64,000 nt of DNA from Streptomyces sp. NBC_00878 (GTDB taxonomy: Bacteria > Actinomycetota > Actinomycetes > Streptomycetales > Streptomycetaceae). This document shows positions 24,901-34,537 of this stretch, piece after piece. Positions within the stretch are counted from its first letter, which is position 1, and each line of letters opens with the position of its first letter. The notes below the pieces were generated by a model. It was given only the letters and a program-made list of their open reading frames with translations. It was not told the DNA's origin and did no database searches. Made by a program: the position numbers and the translations under genes. Where the stretch lies: the NCBI RefSeq assembly GCF_026341515.1, contig NZ_JAPEOK010000001.1, positions 62,001 through 126,000 on the forward strand. Direction: 5' to 3'.

Positions 24901-27900
24901 GCACCGCCGGCCGCGTCGTTCCCACACACACCACCGACACCGGATCGGCGTCGTCCAGCATCCACTTCACACGTTCGGCCGGATACGCCGGATCCACCGG
25001 AACGAAGGCACCGCCCGCCAATGACACGCCCAGTATTCCGACCAGCCACCACGACGACCGCTCCACCACCACGCCCACCCGGCGCTCCGGCCCGACCCCG
25101 CGAGCCCGCAGCACAGCGGCCAGTCCCACCGCCCGGTCCCACAACCCCCCGAACGACAGCTCACCCGCACCGTCCACTACCGCCACGTCGTTCGACCGCT
25201 CCTTCACCACCCGCCTCACCAAGGCCGGCAACGACTGCCCCGCCACCAACGCCGGGCCCGCGTCATGCGCATGGCCCGCGGCCACACCGACCCGCCCCAC
25301 CAGTCCGGACGGATCGGCGACCAACGCGGCGAGCGCATCGACGAACCACTGCAGAGCCGACTCGGCAACGCTCTCCCGGATCTGCCCGCGCCAGTAGCTG
25401 AGCTGGATCCGGAAATGATCTCCCGGAATGATGCCGAGGGTCAGCGGATAGTGGGTCCCCTCGACCGTGCCCAGATACGTGAACCGGCCCGCGAAGTCGC
25501 GCGGATAGTTCTCGAACACCAGCAACGTGTCGAACGCCGCGCCGGAGCCGGCCGCCTTCTGGATCTCCGGCAGCCCCAGATGCTGATGCGGGATCAGGGC
25601 CGCCTGCCGGTGCTGCAACGCGGCGAGCATGTCCACAACCGACTGCCCGCCGTCCAGTGGCACCCGGACCGGCACCGTGTTCATCATGAGGCCCGGCATC
25701 GACTCCACACCCGGGAGCACCGCGGGACGGCAGGCGACCGTGGCGCCGAAGACCACATCGGTCCGCCGCAGAAGTCGCGCCAGGACCATCGCCCACGCAC
25801 CCTGTACCACCGTGTTCAGCGTCAGCCCGTGGTCGCGGGCCAACCGCGTCAGCCGGGTGTGCAGATCCGTCGACAGATGGACGACGCGGTGGTCGTACTC
25901 CGCCGCAGGGGCCGCTGTCGCGACCAGCGCCGGCTCGTCCGTACCGGACAGCTCCGCCCGCCAGGCCGCACGTGCCGCATCCTTGTCCTGCCGGTCCAGC
26001 CAAGCCAGGTAATCCCGGTAGGAGGCCGAACCCGCCCGTTCGGGGAGCTGCCCGCCGGCCGTGTACGCCTCGGCCACCTCGTTGAGGATGACCGCCACCG
26101 ACCAACCGTCGATCAGGGTGTGGTGAATGACGACCAGCAGGCGGTGCCGGTCCTCCGCGATCCGCACCAGCACCAGCCGGGCCAGCGGAGCCTCGGCGAG
26201 ATCGAACCGCTTCTCCTGTTCCCGTTCGACCAGGGCGTCGACAGCCGCATCGACATCGCTCGCGCCCGTCAGATCCACCTCCTGCCACGGCAGGGTGACG
26301 TTCCGGTGGACGACCTGCACCGTCTTGCCCGACGGGAGTCGATGGAAGCTCGGTCGCAGCTGGGGGTGCCGGGCGAAAACCGCTTCCCACGTGGCCCGCA
26401 GCCGGGCCGCGTCCAGCGGTCCGTTCAGCTCCACGAGCCAGTGCACCTGGTAGATGTCGCGACCCTGATCACCGAGACCGTGACCATCGGGACCCTGATC
26501 ATCGAGGGTCGACTGGAAGACCAGCCCCTCCTGGAGCGGTGCCAGCGGCCAGACCTCCTCCGCCTCCGGATCGGCGATCGCGGGCTCCGCCTCGTCCTGC
26601 GCGGTCAGAGCGATCAGCGGCCGGTCGACGGGGCGATCAGCCTGTACGGCACGCGCCACGGCCGCCAGCCGTGCGGGGGTCTGCTCCTTGAGGATCTGGG
26701 CGGGTGTCACCAGCAGCCCGGCTTTGAACGCACGTGCCGCCATGCGCATCGCGACGATCGAGTCCCCGCCCAACTGGATCAAGCCGTCGTCGACACCGAC
26801 CCGCTCCTGGCCGAGCATCTCGGCGAAGAGATCGCACAGGACACGCTCCGCCTCGGTCACGGGTTCACGGCCGGTAGCGCTCGCCGCGAACTCGGGCGCG
26901 GGCAACGCCGCTCGGTCCACCTTGCCGTTGCCGGTAAGCGGCAGCGCGTCCATCACGATCACGGCGGTCGGCACCATGTACTCCGGCAGTTGCGCCGCGA
27001 GGCGCTCGCGGATGAGTTCGGGGTCCACGTCCCCATCCGCCACCACATAACCGATCGGGCGCCCGTCGACCGCCACGAGCACGGCGTCGTGGACGCCCGG
27101 CTGAGCCGTCAGCGCGGCCTCGATCTCGCCGGGCTCGATCCGGTACCCACGGATCTTCACCTGGTGATCGACCCGGCCCGCGAACAGCAGTTCACCGTCC
27201 ACGGTCCACTGGGCGAGGTCCCCGGTCCGGTACATCCGCCTGCCCGTCACCTGGTCACCTCCCCCCTCGGAGGCGCTGTCGGGTGCGTACGGATCCGCCA
27301 CGAACCGCTCCGCCGTCAGACCCGGCCGGTTCAGGTAGCCGTCCGCCAGACCGGCACCGGAGAGGTACAGCTCCCCGACCACACCCGGCCCCACGGGCCG
27401 AAGGAACTCGTCGAGCACCTGAGCCCGGCGGCCCGACAGCGACCGTCCGATCGGCAGCGTCGGACCCATCACGTCACCTGGTTCGAGCACATGCCACGTC
27501 GCCCACACGGTCGCTTCGGTCGGGCCGTACAGGTGCCGGATCCGCGCCCGGGGACAGGCCTCCCGCACCCTGTGCACCGCGTGCGCGGGCACCAGGTCGC
27601 CACCGGTCTGCACCTCACGGAGCCCCGCGAACGACTCCGGCGACTCCTCCGCCACCGCGCGGAAGTTCCCGGCGGTCAGATACGCCCTCGTCAACCCGGC
27701 CGCGACCAACTCCCGCAGGCGCCGGGCATCCACCGGCCCCGGCCCGGCGATCATCACACGGGCGCCCCACGCCAGCGGCACCCAGATCTCGAACATGGAA
27801 GCGTCGAAGGCGTACGGCGCGTGCATGAGGACCGCATCGCCGGGCTCCATCGCCCAGCCGGAACTCTCCACCAGCTCCACCAGGCTCCGATGCGGGACGG

Positions 27901-28444
27901 CCACCCCCTTCGGGGTGCCCGTCGAGCCGGAGGTGTACATCACGTAGGCCAGATCGCCCGGGCGCACCGTGACCGCCGCCGCATCGCACGCGCCCTCGTC
28001 CGTGCCAGCGTCCGCCTCGATGGGCTCGGTCCGCTCGGTCGGCTCGGTCCGCTCGGTCGGCTCGATCGACTCGATCCCGTCCGGTACGCCGTCGCGCGCC
28101 GCGGCTGAGCACACCATCAGGGAGACCCCTGCATCCGCCACCATGAACGCCACCCGCCGCGCCGGGTAGGCGGCGTCCACGGGCACGTACACCGCCCCCG
28201 CCTTCCATGCCGCGAGCAGCGCCACCAGCAGGTCGGCGGAACGGTCCATCATGACCGCGACGCGGTCGCCGCGGCGGACGCCCCGACGGACAAGGCGCCC
28301 GGCCAGCCGGCCCGCGTGCTGATCGAGTTGCCGGTACGTCAGAACCCGATCACCGTCGACGACGGCCACCGCATCGGGGGTCCGGTCCACGTGCGAGGCG
28401 AACAGCTCCAGCACCGTCGGTGTGGCTTGCGCTGTGGAATTCAT
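18962..28444 (-). CDS. Glycopeptide-type NRPS, modules 1-3: A-T-C-A-T-E-C-A-T
   Basis: Starts the heptapeptide: the protein opens directly with an adenylation domain, as initiation modules of this family do. About 3,160 residues: A1 (10-510), T1 (GGDS, about 560), C2 (HHTLIDGW, about 770), A2 (1090-1580), T2 (about 1591), E2 ([10 protein letters not shown], about 1773; ESHGRH where ExHGRx is usual), C3 (HHILLDGW, about 2260), A3 (2570-3060), T3 (GGDS, about 3085). No E domain follows T1, as in teicoplanin-like rather than vancomycin-like enzymes. Pocket codes: A2 DASTVAAVC (Tyr or beta-OH-Tyr type); A1 DAFYQGLVW and A3 DVLLVGTIA, which I cannot assign. A1 resembles the Hpg-activating A4/A5 overall; A3's N-terminal half looks unlike every other A domain here. 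The ATG overlaps the TGA of the ABC-transporter gene (ATGA), so the two are translationally coupled. The acidic C-terminal tail is probably a docking peptide. Confidence 0.95.
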   Translation of the reverse strand: MNSTAQATPTVLELFASHVDRTPDAVAVVDGDRVLTYRQLDQHAGRLAGRLVRRGVRRGDRVAVMMDRSADLLVALLAAWKAGAVYVPVDAAYPARRVAFMVADAGVSLMVCSAAARDGVPDGIESIEPTERTEPTERTEPIEADAGTDEGACDAAAVTVRPGDLAYVMYTSGSTGTPKGVAVPHRSLVELVESSGWAMEPGDAVLMHAPYAFDASMFEIWVPLAWGARVMIAGPGPVDARRLRELVAAGLTRAYLTAGNFRAVAEESPESFAGLREVQTGGDLVPAHAVHRVREACPRARIRHLYGPTEATVWATWHVLEPGDVMGPTLPIGRSLSGRRAQVLDEFLRPVGPGVVGELYLSGAGLADGYLNRPGLTAERFVADPYAPDSASEGGGDQVTGRRMYRTGDLAQWTVDGELLFAGRVDHQVKIRGYRIEPGEIEAALTAQPGVHDAVLVAVDGRPIGYVVADGDVDPELIRERLAAQLPEYMVPTAVIVMDALPLTGNGKVDRAALPAPEFAASATGREPVTEAERVLCDLFAEMLGQERVGVDDGLIQLGGDSIVAMRMAARAFKAGLLVTPAQILKEQTPARLAAVARAVQADRPVDRPLIALTAQDEAEPAIADPEAEEVWPLAPLQEGLVFQSTLDDQGPDGHGLGDQGRDIYQVHWLVELNGPLDAARLRATWEAVFARHPQLRPSFHRLPSGKTVQVVHRNVTLPWQEVDLTGASDVDAAVDALVEREQEKRFDLAEAPLARLVLVRIAEDRHRLLVVIHHTLIDGWSVAVILNEVAEAYTAGGQLPERAGSASYRDYLAWLDRQDKDAARAAWRAELSGTDEPALVATAAPAAEYDHRVVHLSTDLHTRLTRLARDHGLTLNTVVQGAWAMVLARLLRRTDVVFGATVACRPAVLPGVESMPGLMMNTVPVRVPLDGGQSVVDMLAALQHRQAALIPHQHLGLPEIQKAAGSGAAFDTLLVFENYPRDFAGRFTYLGTVEGTHYPLTLGIIPGDHFRIQLSYWRGQIRESVAESALQWFVDALAALVADPSGLVGRVGVAAGHAHDAGPALVAGQSLPALVRRVVKERSNDVAVVDGAGELSFGGLWDRAVGLAAVLRARGVGPERRVGVVVERSSWWLVGILGVSLAGGAFVPVDPAYPAERVKWMLDDADPVSVVCVGTTRPAVPEEFVDRLVMVDEVDLAGGSEAGLPQAGPGDAAYVMYTSGSTGAPKGVVVSHAGLGNLAAAQIDRFGVSPSSRVLQFAALGFDAMVSEVLMALLSGATLVMAPARDLPPQVSLAEALERWQVTHVTVPPSVLGTADALPDALQTVVVAGEACPPSLVDRWSRGRRLIDAYGPAEATVCAAMSTPLAAGRDVVPVGTPIPGGRCYVLDAFLLPLPPGIAGELYVAGVGLARGYLGRAGLTAERFLADPFAPGERMYRTGDLAYWTSQGELVFAGRADDQVKVRGFRIEPGEIESVLSDDPRVSQAAVTVRADRLLAYVSPSDVDPRAVRERLASRLPQHMVPAAVMALDALPVTANGKIDRGALPDPDFAAATAGREPATEAEQVLCDLFAEVLGLDRVGADDSFFELGGDSILSMQLASRARHAGLTFTSRDVFACRTPERLARLAAQSPLPYSDPSPAADGVGGVAWTPVMRMLGNGVVGAGFAQWAVVGAPPDLTQDVLAAGLAALVDAHDMLRVRVEPGRLVVGEPGSVDPSALVTRVAAAGRRLDEVVQDAARGAVERLDPAAGVVVQAVWVDGGPDRPGRVVVAVHHLAVDGVSWRILLPDLQAACEAVAAGRAPEVEPVAMSFRRWAGLLEEWALSAERVGELAAWKAIVGQEDRPVGARGLTPGRDAGGTVRSRSWVAPKAETSVLLGRAPREFHCGAHEVLLAGLAGAVARWHGEDALLVDVESHGRHPVDGMDVSRTVGWFTSVHPVRLDVTGIDLADVLCGGSAAGRLLKVVKEQSRAVPGDGLGYGLLRYLNGETGPILAALPSPRIGFNYLGRFAVGDHNGVRAWRLAEDIGSSMDASTDLPHAVDANAIVQDRPDGPELTLTLEWPDGLLDEAEIERLGQEWLDMLSGLARQADDPAAGGHTASDFGLVDLEQDEIEALEAEHAGTGGLAEVLPLSPLQHGLAFHAGYVGDGVDVYTAQAVLDLTGPLDIQLLRKSVRGLLDRHANLRAGFRHSAAGVPHQVIAGTVEVPWTQVDVDQSVDPQAEAVAVAAAERARPFELARPPLLRFVLISVGPDRYQLVLTSHHILLDGWSIHLLLDELFKLYGNGADPLALAPVTPYRQYLAWLSRTDRDAATAAWRNALAGLPEPTLIAADRPMPVQMSEQIWAALDEACFEALTARAREFGVTVSTLLQAVWGVVLAAMTGRDDVVFGSVVSGRSAGLDGSETMVGLFINTVPVRVRMRPQHTFTELVRRLQDEQTAVLPHHHLGLTDIQQAAGLGQLFDTLFVYENYPKPATIGDGAADAEPDRLRVQGVTDADSTHYPLALTAIPDNGLRLRLERQPALVTAAQADAVLDRFTQVLETLIAAPQLPLSMVPVLTDSERQQLGAWNDTAAEVPAQTLPELFAAQVAATPEATAAVFENQSLTYAQLDARADQFAHWLIDHGVGPEDRVAIMLPRCLELVVAVLGVTKAGAAWLPIDANYPQARIDYILADARPAVVVDESVVREVSQYPTGAVRSRAVPENAAYVIYTSGSTGQPKGVVVTHTGLASLARSLAERLDLSARSRVLALASPSFDVSVLELLMAIGGGAALVVPPEGVVAGGELAEVLAGQEISHALIPPPVLATVPAVPETVLPCLVLGVAACPPELVHRWSPGRRMINTYGPTEATIAMTIGPDIPPGDEIPPVGHPTANARAFVLDSWLRPVPPGAVGELYIAGVGVARGYLGRAGLTAARFVADPFGSGERMYRTGDLVRWNPEGELVFVGRVDDQVKVRGFRIEPGEVEAALLAQESVGQAVAVVRASRAGERLVAYVTAAGESAVDAVAVREGVAARLPEYMVPAAVVVLDALPLTANGKVDRKALPEPDFSGRVSDREPVTEVERMLCDLFAEVLGLPRVGADDSFFELGGDSLLSMQLAARARRDGMVFGSREVFEHRTPAGIATIVELGADDPVAGGDITADVDLLDLDQSEIDAFEAEFDHQ
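28023..28076 (-). repeat. 18-bp tandem repeat inside the A1 domain
   Basis: Two perfect 18-bp units (28023-28040 and 28041-28058) and one degenerate copy (28059-28076) encode a Thr-Glu-Arg-Thr-Glu-Pro type repeat in the loop before core motif A3 (YTSGSTG) of the first adenylation domain. The unit is a multiple of three, so slippage would keep frame. The other A domains of the cluster lack this insert. Confidence 0.8.
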
Positions 28445-30405
28445 CGTTCTCCTTCACGAACCGCCTGAGGCACCAGCCGGAGTGCGTTGTCCGGTCCGAG
28501 CCCGGTCCCGAGTCCGGCGGGCTCGGCGCCGTTGCCTGCCGGCTTGGCGAACTGCGTGCGATAGAGGTCGGCGTACAGGCCATCTGCGGCCAGCAACTCC
28601 TCGTGCGTCCCGTGTTCGCGGACTTGTCCGTTGTCGATCACGAGAATCTGGTCGGCCTCGCGGATCGTGGACAACCGGTGGGCGATCACCAGCGAGGTAC
28701 GGCTGCGCAGGGCGACCTTGAGGGCCCGCTGGACGGCGGCCTCCGACTCGGAGTCCAGGTGCGCGGTGGCTTCGTCCAGCACGACGATCGAGGGTGCCTT
28801 CAGCAGCAGCCGGGCGATGGACAGCCGTTGCTTCTCCCCGCCCGACATGCGGTAGCCGCGATCGCCCGAGACGGTGTCGAGCCCACTGGGGAGGGAGGCG
28901 ATCAGATCCCAGATCTGGGCCCCTTTGCATGCCTCGATCAGCTCGTCCTCGGTGGCGGTCGGGCGAGCGTAGAGAAGGTTCTCCCGGATCGTGTCGTGGA
29001 ACAGGTAGGCATCCTGGCTGACCACCCCCACCGCTTCGCGGAGCGAGTCGAAGGTGAGGTCCCGCAGGTCGTGTCCGCCGACGCGAACGGTCCCGGAGTT
29101 CACGTCGTACAGCCGGGACACCAGGTGCGTGATGGTGCTCTTCCCCGCGCCGGACGGGCCGACCAGCGCGGTGAGGGTTCCGGCCCGCACGTGAAAGCTC
29201 ACGTCGCGCAGGACGTCCGGCGTCACTTCCCCGCGCTCGCGATCGGTCCGCAGATGTTCCAAGGACGCCAGTGAGACCTCGTCCGCGGTGGGATAGCGGA
29301 ACGACACATGCTCGAACTCGATGTCCGGCGGCACGTCTTTCGCGAGCGCGACCGCATCGGGGCTTTCCTGGATCAACGGCTTCAAGTCGAGCAGTTCGAA
29401 GACCCGGGAAAAGCTCACCACGATGGCCTGCGCGGTCTGCTGCATCCCGGACAGCTGGGTGATCGGCCCGAACAGTCGCTGGAGCAGGGTGGCGAGGGCG
29501 ATCAGCGTGCCGAGCTGGAAAGTCCCGGCGAGCACGAGCCCGCCACCGACCCCGTAGACGAGCGCCGTGGCGAGCGAGGCCATCAGCGTCATCATGACGA
29601 AGGCACCCCGGCCCCAGACGGAGAGGTTCACGCCGATCGTGCGGATCTTCTTGGCACGATCGGCGAATTCGGCCATCTCCTCGTCCGGACGGCCGAAGAG
29701 CTTGGAGAGCATCGCCCCTTGTACGTTGAACCGCTCCTGGAGCCGTCCGCCGAGGCCGGCGTTCTCGTCCATCTGCCGTCGGGTGCGCCGCTGTATCTGC
29801 CGCCCCACGTGCACCCAGGGCACGATGAACAGCGGAACCAGCGCCAGCGTCATGAGGCCGACGAGCCACGACAGGTAGAACAGCTCGGCCAGCACCACCA
29901 GGGCCATGACCGCACTGGTGGCCGCCATCAGCAAGCCGGTGAACTGCTGCTGCACCATGACCAGTTCGGTGTGCAGCCGACCGACCAGCACCCCCGTCTG
30001 GGTGCGGGTGAAGAACGCGAGCGGCTGCCGCCGGACGTGGTCGAGCGCCTGCACCCGGAGGTCGTGGGTGACCCCCTGCCCGATCCGCCCGGAGATGTAG
30101 GCGGACACCAGCGACAACACCGCGCCCAGCACGGCGAGCCCCGCGGCCAGGCACGCCGTCGAGATCACGACCCCGCGGTCGTTCTTGACGATGCCGTTGT
30201 CGACGAGCTCCCTCAAGAGCAAAGGAGTGGTGGCGACGGCGAACGCCTCCAATGCGGCGACAGCAATGAAGAGCGCCACCGTGCGGATGTGCGGGCGAAA
30301 GTAGGCGAGGACTCTGCGCACCGTCCCCGGGTGTATGTCGGTGTGCCAGGGATCGGGGTCCTCATCACTCTTCTTCATGCCCTGGAAGCGCAACACCATC
30401 TCCAC
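28441..30405 (-). CDS. ABC transporter, fused membrane-ATPase exporter (glycopeptide export)
   Basis: Half-size type-I exporter of about 654 residues that would work as a homodimer in the cytoplasmic membrane, probably exporting the finished peptide or its precursor. The N-terminal two-thirds holds about six hydrophobic segments (first near residue 40, [14 protein letters not shown]). The C-terminal nucleotide-binding domain has Walker [10 protein letters not shown], signature MSGGEKQR and Walker [13 protein letters not shown]. The GTG at 30405 is preferred because AGAGGGG lies 7 nt upstream; an in-frame TTG at 30426 would add seven residues. Its stop overlaps the start of the module 1-3 NRPS. 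A transporter of this type directly before the NRPS genes is the standard glycopeptide layout. A perfect StrR-type operator lies about 80 bp upstream, so this gene probably heads the whole NRPS transcript. Confidence 0.93.
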   Translation of the reverse strand: MEMVLRFQGMKKSDEDPDPWHTDIHPGTVRRVLAYFRPHIRTVALFIAVAALEAFAVATTPLLLRELVDNGIVKNDRGVVISTACLAAGLAVLGAVLSLVSAYISGRIGQGVTHDLRVQALDHVRRQPLAFFTRTQTGVLVGRLHTELVMVQQQFTGLLMAATSAVMALVVLAELFYLSWLVGLMTLALVPLFIVPWVHVGRQIQRRTRRQMDENAGLGGRLQERFNVQGAMLSKLFGRPDEEMAEFADRAKKIRTIGVNLSVWGRGAFVMMTLMASLATALVYGVGGGLVLAGTFQLGTLIALATLLQRLFGPITQLSGMQQTAQAIVVSFSRVFELLDLKPLIQESPDAVALAKDVPPDIEFEHVSFRYPTADEVSLASLEHLRTDRERGEVTPDVLRDVSFHVRAGTLTALVGPSGAGKSTITHLVSRLYDVNSGTVRVGGHDLRDLTFDSLREAVGVVSQDAYLFHDTIRENLLYARPTATEDELIEACKGAQIWDLIASLPSGLDTVSGDRGYRMSGGEKQRLSIARLLLKAPSIVVLDEATAHLDSESEAAVQRALKVALRSRTSLVIAHRLSTIREADQILVIDNGQVREHGTHEELLAADGLYADLYRTQFAKPAGNGAEPAGLGTGLGPDNALRLVPQAVREGER

Positions 30406-30481
30406 GCAGGTGCCCCTCTCATACAACGCACGAAGTCAGCGAATCCCAATCGTGCTGAATCACGTCGATGTCCACGAGTGA

Positions 30482-30510
30482 GTCCAACTGAGGACTTCGG
30501 GCACTTGGAC
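30482..30510 (-). promoter_or_regulatory. StrR/Bbr operator upstream of exporter-NRPS operon
   Basis: GTCCAA (30482-30487), exactly 17 nt, then TTGGAC (30505-30510): a perfect match to the inverted-repeat site known for StrR (streptomycin) and Bbr (balhimycin). It lies 77 bp before the transporter start, facing the NRPS operon. The 43 bp around it closely resemble the second copy at 31877-31905, including CCACGAGTGA just upstream. Confidence 0.88.
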
Positions 30511-30610
30511 GCAGCGACCGGCGTCTGTGCCGCACGACCGCCGCGGCGCGAGGGACCACTGCGATCACCCTCTCGACCCAGGGCTCGTCGGCTTGCCGCC
30601 CGGTCGGGCC

Positions 30611-31696
30611 TCACTTCCTTGCGACGACGCAACTGGCCACAGGGTAGGCCGGGTGGTAGGTGCTCAATTCCAGGGCGTCGAGTTCCTCGGCCGCGACACC
30701 CATGAGCGACGCGATGACACTCATCGGATTTCCGTACTGGTACACGGTCTGTTCGGACCAGGCGCCGAACATCTCCCGCAACGCTGCCGGGAATGGTCGC
30801 CAGTAGTCCTCGGGCGCGCCGTGCAGTCGTTGGGCGCTGGGAACCATGCAGTACGCTCTTCCGCCCTTTCGCAGCCATTGCCACATGTTGTCGACCACCT
30901 GCCACGGGCGCGCGGTGTGCTCCAGAACGTTGAAGGCGATGATGGCGTCAAGGGAGTCCGCCGGGATGATTCCTGGGTCCGCCGCGTCACCGACCAGAGA
31001 GACTCCCGGGGCCTCTCTGATGTCCAGACCGCGGTATCCGGAAGTACGGGTGAAACCGTAGACGTCCTTATTTCCGTCATTTCCGCCGATCTCCACAACA
31101 TTTCCTTGAACGAGATCACGGATTTCGGCGATGAACTGGTTCAGGTAGTGACGGTCGATGGGGGTGCCCCGGGATATTCCGAAATCCGGGCAGATCGGCG
31201 TCAGCCTGCGCAGCTGGCCCCAGTCGAGCTCACCGACCGACGGCACCAGGAGGCCACGTTCCTGCAGTTCCGTGAAGAGCCCGCGAAAATTCGCGGTTTC
31301 GAGATCGTGGCTCAGGTTTCGCCGCATTCCCAGCGCCCGCAGCACCTGCCGGGTCGAACGGCTCTGTGCGGTCAGGTCCGCCGCCGGGGCCATCTTCCGA
31401 TCATCGCGCACGATGACAGAGCCACGCTGGGCGCGTATCGAGCAGGTGTTCCCGCTGTAGCTGAGCTCATCCACAGCGGCTTGCGCGTCGACCGCCAGCG
31501 GGGCCCTCCGCACCGCGGTGAACTGGGCTTCCGCCGCTGCGACATCATGCTCGTGGAGCATGATGTCCAGGATGAGCAGCATATCCAGGGAGAGTGGAAA
31601 GCCCTCCTCCCCGTTGGCCGCACCCCCCTTTACGCACATCCGGTCGGGTTGGGCGGACAGCGTCACTGTGGAGGTGAACAGTCCGTTCTCTGACAT
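30611..31696 (-). CDS. SAM-dependent methyltransferase with an unrecognised N-terminal domain
   Basis: About 361 residues. The C-terminal half is a class I SAM methyltransferase: motif I VVEIGGND (residues 200-207), acidic residue at the end of beta-2 (GLDIRE, about 224), and a post-I stretch FNVLEHT (255-261) typical of the Methyltransf_11 group. Residues 1-130 contain an alternating hydrophobic/acidic region (LSLDMLLILDIMLHEHD) and no motif I recognise; it may be a substrate- or carrier-binding domain. It does not resemble in length or layout the small N-methyltransferases (MtfA type, about 280 aa) of known glycopeptide clusters. The start follows GGAGCGG about 7 nt upstream. A perfect StrR operator lies 181 bp upstream, so it is probably co-regulated with the peptide synthetase and acts in tailoring. 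The substrate cannot be told from sequence. Confidence 0.8.
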   Translation of the reverse strand: MSENGLFTSTVTLSAQPDRMCVKGGAANGEEGFPLSLDMLLILDIMLHEHDVAAAEAQFTAVRRAPLAVDAQAAVDELSYSGNTCSIRAQRGSVIVRDDRKMAPAADLTAQSRSTRQVLRALGMRRNLSHDLETANFRGLFTELQERGLLVPSVGELDWGQLRRLTPICPDFGISRGTPIDRHYLNQFIAEIRDLVQGNVVEIGGNDGNKDVYGFTRTSGYRGLDIREAPGVSLVGDAADPGIIPADSLDAIIAFNVLEHTARPWQVVDNMWQWLRKGGRAYCMVPSAQRLHGAPEDYWRPFPAALREMFGAWSEQTVYQYGNPMSVIASLMGVAAEELDALELSTYHPAYPVASCVVARK

Positions 31697-31876
31697 TGTG
31701 CATCCGCTCCTCGCTGTTTTTCCGACACCGTTTCTCCGGACGAGCGAATGAACGCATAGGAACGTCGCCCCGCAGGAAAATTACCCGTCCCGAGTTCATG
31801 GTACTTTCGTCATACACTGATCCACAAAGACGCATTCTTGGTCCAACTGCTGAATCAGGTCAATGGCCACGAGTGA

Positions 31877-31905
31877 GTCCAACTGAAGAATTCTGCCACT
31901 TGGAC
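31877..31905 (-). promoter_or_regulatory. StrR/Bbr operator upstream of methyltransferase gene
   Basis: Second perfect GTCCAA-N17-TTGGAC (arms 31877-31882 and 31900-31905), in the 259-bp gap between cysN and the methyltransferase. It shares its flanks and the start of the spacer (CTGA) with the first site. It gives the methyltransferase its own activator-dependent promoter, separate from cysDN. Confidence 0.88.
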
Positions 31906-31955
31906 GCGGCCGGCCCGCGGTGGCCTTCCCTGCGCCTCCGCCGACGTCACCGTCT

Positions 31956-33218
31956 TCACCCGAGGGTGTGGGCCGCCATGCCGGCGGTGAGCGTGGCGCC
32001 GTCGGCCGGGTCTATCAGGATGAACGATCCGGTGCGGCGGGAAGCGGCGTAGTCGTCGACCGGCACCGGCTCCGCGGTGCGGAGCACCACCTCACCGATG
32101 TCATTGACCACGAGTCGTCCCGGGTCCGGCTGCTGGGACAGGTCGGCCAGGGTGAGCCGGGAGTCGATGGCCTTGACCTTGGCGGTGACCGTACGCGTGC
32201 CGTGTCGCAGCAGTACCCGGTCGCCCTCGGTGAGCGGTGTGTCCGCGAGGTGGCACACCGTTGCGGTGATCTCGTTGGTCAGCGTGGGCGGCTGGTCGGA
32301 CGGGGCGATCACGTCGCCGCGGGAGACGTCCAGGTCGTCTGCGAGGCGCATCGTGATCGACTGCGGAGCCCAGGCGATCTCGGCGGCCTCGCCGAGGACG
32401 TCGATCGCGGCGATCGTGGTGGTACGTCCCGAGGGCAGAACGGTGACCTGCTGCCCGACGTGGAAGAGGCCGGATGCGATCTTTCCGGCGTAGCCGCGGT
32501 AGTCCGGGTGCTCCGCGGTCTGCGGTCGGATGACGTACTGCACGGGGAAACGGGCCACTCGACGGCGCGGGTCGTGGTCGATGTGCACGGACTCCAGGTG
32601 CTCCAGCACGGTGGGGCCGGCGAACCAGCTCATCCGGGCGCTGGGCTCGACGACGTTGTCGCCGTGGAGTGCGGAGATGGGGATGGCCGTCACCGCGGGC
32701 ACACCCAGGCGGGTGGCGTAGTCGACGAAGTCCGCGGCGACCGTGGCGAAGACGTCCTCGTCGTACGCGACCAGGTCCATCTTGTTGACGGCGAGGACCA
32801 CGTGCGGGACGCGCAGGAGGCCGGCGATGGCGGCGTGCCGGCGGGTCTGCTCCACCACGCCTGTACGGGCGTCGATCAGGATGATCGCGAGTTCGGCCGT
32901 AGAGGCTCCGGTGACCATGTTGCGGGTGTACTGCACGTGGCCGGGGGTGTCGGCGAGGATGAAGCGCCTGGCAGCGGTGCCGAAGTAGCGGTAGGCGACA
33001 TCGATGGTGATGCCCTGTTCGCGCTCGGCGCGCAGGCCGTCCGTAAGCAGCGCCAGGTCCAGTCCCTCCTTTCCGCGGCTCCTCGATGCGCGCTCAATGG
33101 TGCGGAGTTGGTCGGCGAGGACCGACTTGGAATCGTGCAGCAGCCGGCCGACCAGCGTGGACTTGCCGTCGTCCACGCTTCCGGCGGTGGCCAGGCGCAG
33201 AAGTGAGATGCCGTTCAT
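31956..33218 (-). CDS. cysN: Sulfate adenylyltransferase large (GTPase) subunit CysN
   Basis: GTP-hydrolysing regulatory subunit of ATP sulfurylase: together with CysD it makes adenosine 5'-phosphosulfate (APS) from sulfate and ATP in the cytoplasm. About 420 residues with an EF-Tu-like GTPase: P-loop GSVDDGKST (13-21), DTPGH (90-94), NKMD (145-148), followed by two beta-barrel domains. The ATG at 33218 begins just before the P-loop at the usual distance, 2 nt after the cysD stop, so the pair is one operon. There is no fused APS-kinase (CysC) domain at the C-terminus. Inside a glycopeptide cluster, sulfate activation suggests PAPS supply for a sulfotransferase, as in sulfated glycopeptides; no sulfotransferase lies in this window. 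Confidence 0.93.
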   Translation of the reverse strand: MNGISLLRLATAGSVDDGKSTLVGRLLHDSKSVLADQLRTIERASRSRGKEGLDLALLTDGLRAEREQGITIDVAYRYFGTAARRFILADTPGHVQYTRNMVTGASTAELAIILIDARTGVVEQTRRHAAIAGLLRVPHVVLAVNKMDLVAYDEDVFATVAADFVDYATRLGVPAVTAIPISALHGDNVVEPSARMSWFAGPTVLEHLESVHIDHDPRRRVARFPVQYVIRPQTAEHPDYRGYAGKIASGLFHVGQQVTVLPSGRTTTIAAIDVLGEAAEIAWAPQSITMRLADDLDVSRGDVIAPSDQPPTLTNEITATVCHLADTPLTEGDRVLLRHGTRTVTAKVKAIDSRLTLADLSQQPDPGRLVVNDIGEVVLRTAEPVPVDDYAASRRTGSFILIDPADGATLTAGMAAHTLG

Positions 33219-33220
33219 GG

Positions 33221-34126
33221 TCAGAAGTAGCCTTCGCGCTTGCGGTCTTCCATCGCGGTCTCCGAGAGGCGGTCGTCGGCGCGGGTGGCTCCGCGCTCGG
33301 TCAGCCGGGAGGCGGCGATCTCGGTCACGATCTTTTCGACGGTGTCGGCACGGGAGTCGACGGCACCGGTGCAGGACATGTCGCCGACAGTGCGGTAGCG
33401 GACGAGGCGGGTCTCGGCGGTCTCGCCGCGTCTCGGGCCGCCCCAGTCGCCGGCGGCCAGCCACATCCCGTCGCGACGGAACACCTCACGCTTGTGCGCG
33501 TAGTAGATCGACGGGAGTTCGATCTTCTCGCGGGCGATGTACTGCCAGATGTCCAGCTCGGTGAAGTTGGACAGTGGGAAGACGCGGACATGTTCGCCGG
33601 GGGCGTGCCGGCCGTTGTACAGGTGCCACAGCTCCGGACGCTGCCGGCGCGGGTCCCAGCCGCCGAACTCGTCCCGCAGGCTGAACACCCGTTCCTTCGC
33701 GCGGGCCTTCTCCTCGTCCCGTCGCCCACCGCCGAAGACGGCGTCGAACCGCGCGGTCTCGATGGCGTTCAGAAGCGGCACCGTCTGCAGCAGGTTGCGG
33801 CTGCCGTCCGGGCGCTCGCGCAGCCTGCCACTGTCGATGAACTTCTGCACCGAGGCCACGTCCAGGCGGAGGTTGTGCTCCGCCACCACTCGGTCGCGAT
33901 ACCTCAGCACCTCCGGGAAGTTGTGCCCGGTGTCGACGTGCAGGAGCGCGAACGGCAGCGGGGCCGGGGCCATGGCCTTCAGTGCCAGGTGCAGCATGAC
34001 GATGGAGTCCTTGCCGCCGGAGAACAGCAGCACCGGCCGTGCGAACTCCCCTGCCACTTCCCGGAATACGTGCACCGCTTCCGACTCCAGGACATCGAGG
34101 TGCTCCAGGTCGAACGCGTCACTCAT
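33221..34126 (-). CDS. cysD: Sulfate adenylyltransferase small subunit CysD
   Basis: Catalytic subunit of ATP sulfurylase, forming APS from ATP and sulfate. About 301 residues; the PP-loop SGGKDS is at 36-41, with HVDTGHNFPE and GGGRRDEEKARAKERVFS, both diagnostic of CysD over PAPS reductase. The ATG at 34126 fits the family N-terminus (FDLEHLDVLESEAVHVFREV). Operon with cysN (2-nt gap). No cysC, cysH or sulfite reductase gene lies alongside, so this is not an ordinary assimilatory cysteine operon. That favours a role tied to product sulfation, though housekeeping use cannot be excluded. Confidence 0.94.
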   Translation of the reverse strand: MSDAFDLEHLDVLESEAVHVFREVAGEFARPVLLFSGGKDSIVMLHLALKAMAPAPLPFALLHVDTGHNFPEVLRYRDRVVAEHNLRLDVASVQKFIDSGRLRERPDGSRNLLQTVPLLNAIETARFDAVFGGGRRDEEKARAKERVFSLRDEFGGWDPRRQRPELWHLYNGRHAPGEHVRVFPLSNFTELDIWQYIAREKIELPSIYYAHKREVFRRDGMWLAAGDWGGPRRGETAETRLVRYRTVGDMSCTGAVDSRADTVEKIVTEIAASRLTERGATRADDRLSETAMEDRKREGYF

Positions 34127-34537
34127 GCCGGCCCCCGTCCAGGGTCTCCGGTCAGCCACCCGGTGGCACCGTGGTCCAACGGGGCGGTGCGGGTTCGTCG
34201 TTCGGTATCGGACATGAAGACTCCCAGGGGGTGGCACGGTCATGCGCGCATCCGGCAGTCGGACCCGCCTCCAGGGGGAGTGAACGGCGCCTCCCACTGC
34301 GGCCGTACGGTTCCGGGCGTCTACGCGGTGCGGGCGGTCTGCAGTGCGGCGGCCCGATCGGCGCGTTCGAGCCGGCCATCGTTGTCCTGGGTGCGGCCAT
34401 TGGCCGGCCCTCGAAGCGCGAACAGAGCATATCCATTGCTGCCTCATGGAGCTTCTTGTCCAGCGGAGCCGTGCATTTCGTCGGCATATCGAAAACTGGA
34501 TACGGGCCGACAACATCGCGCCCGCTCAACTGGAGGC
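34127..34537. other. Divergent intergenic region between cysD and vanY-like gene
   Basis: About 410 bp with no frame I can support as a gene on either strand. It must hold the promoters of cysDN (leftward) and the carboxypeptidase gene (rightward). A half-site GTCCAA occurs near 34174 but lacks the TTGGAC partner at 17 nt. No other recognisable element. Confidence 0.6.

Noticed and set aside
33219..33464. Upstream extension of CysN by 82 codons
   Set aside because: The extra part is an out-of-frame reading of the cysD 3' end, Arg-rich and without homology; the P-loop domain starts normally from the ATG at 33218.
34174..34202. Possible third StrR operator before cysD/vanY (GTCCAA present)
   Set aside because: The partner 17 nt further on does not match TTGGAC, so it is only a half-site.
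34152..34529. 125-codon minus-strand frame between cysD and vanY
   Set aside because: No homology, no ribosome site and low-complexity composition; it lies in the shared promoter region.
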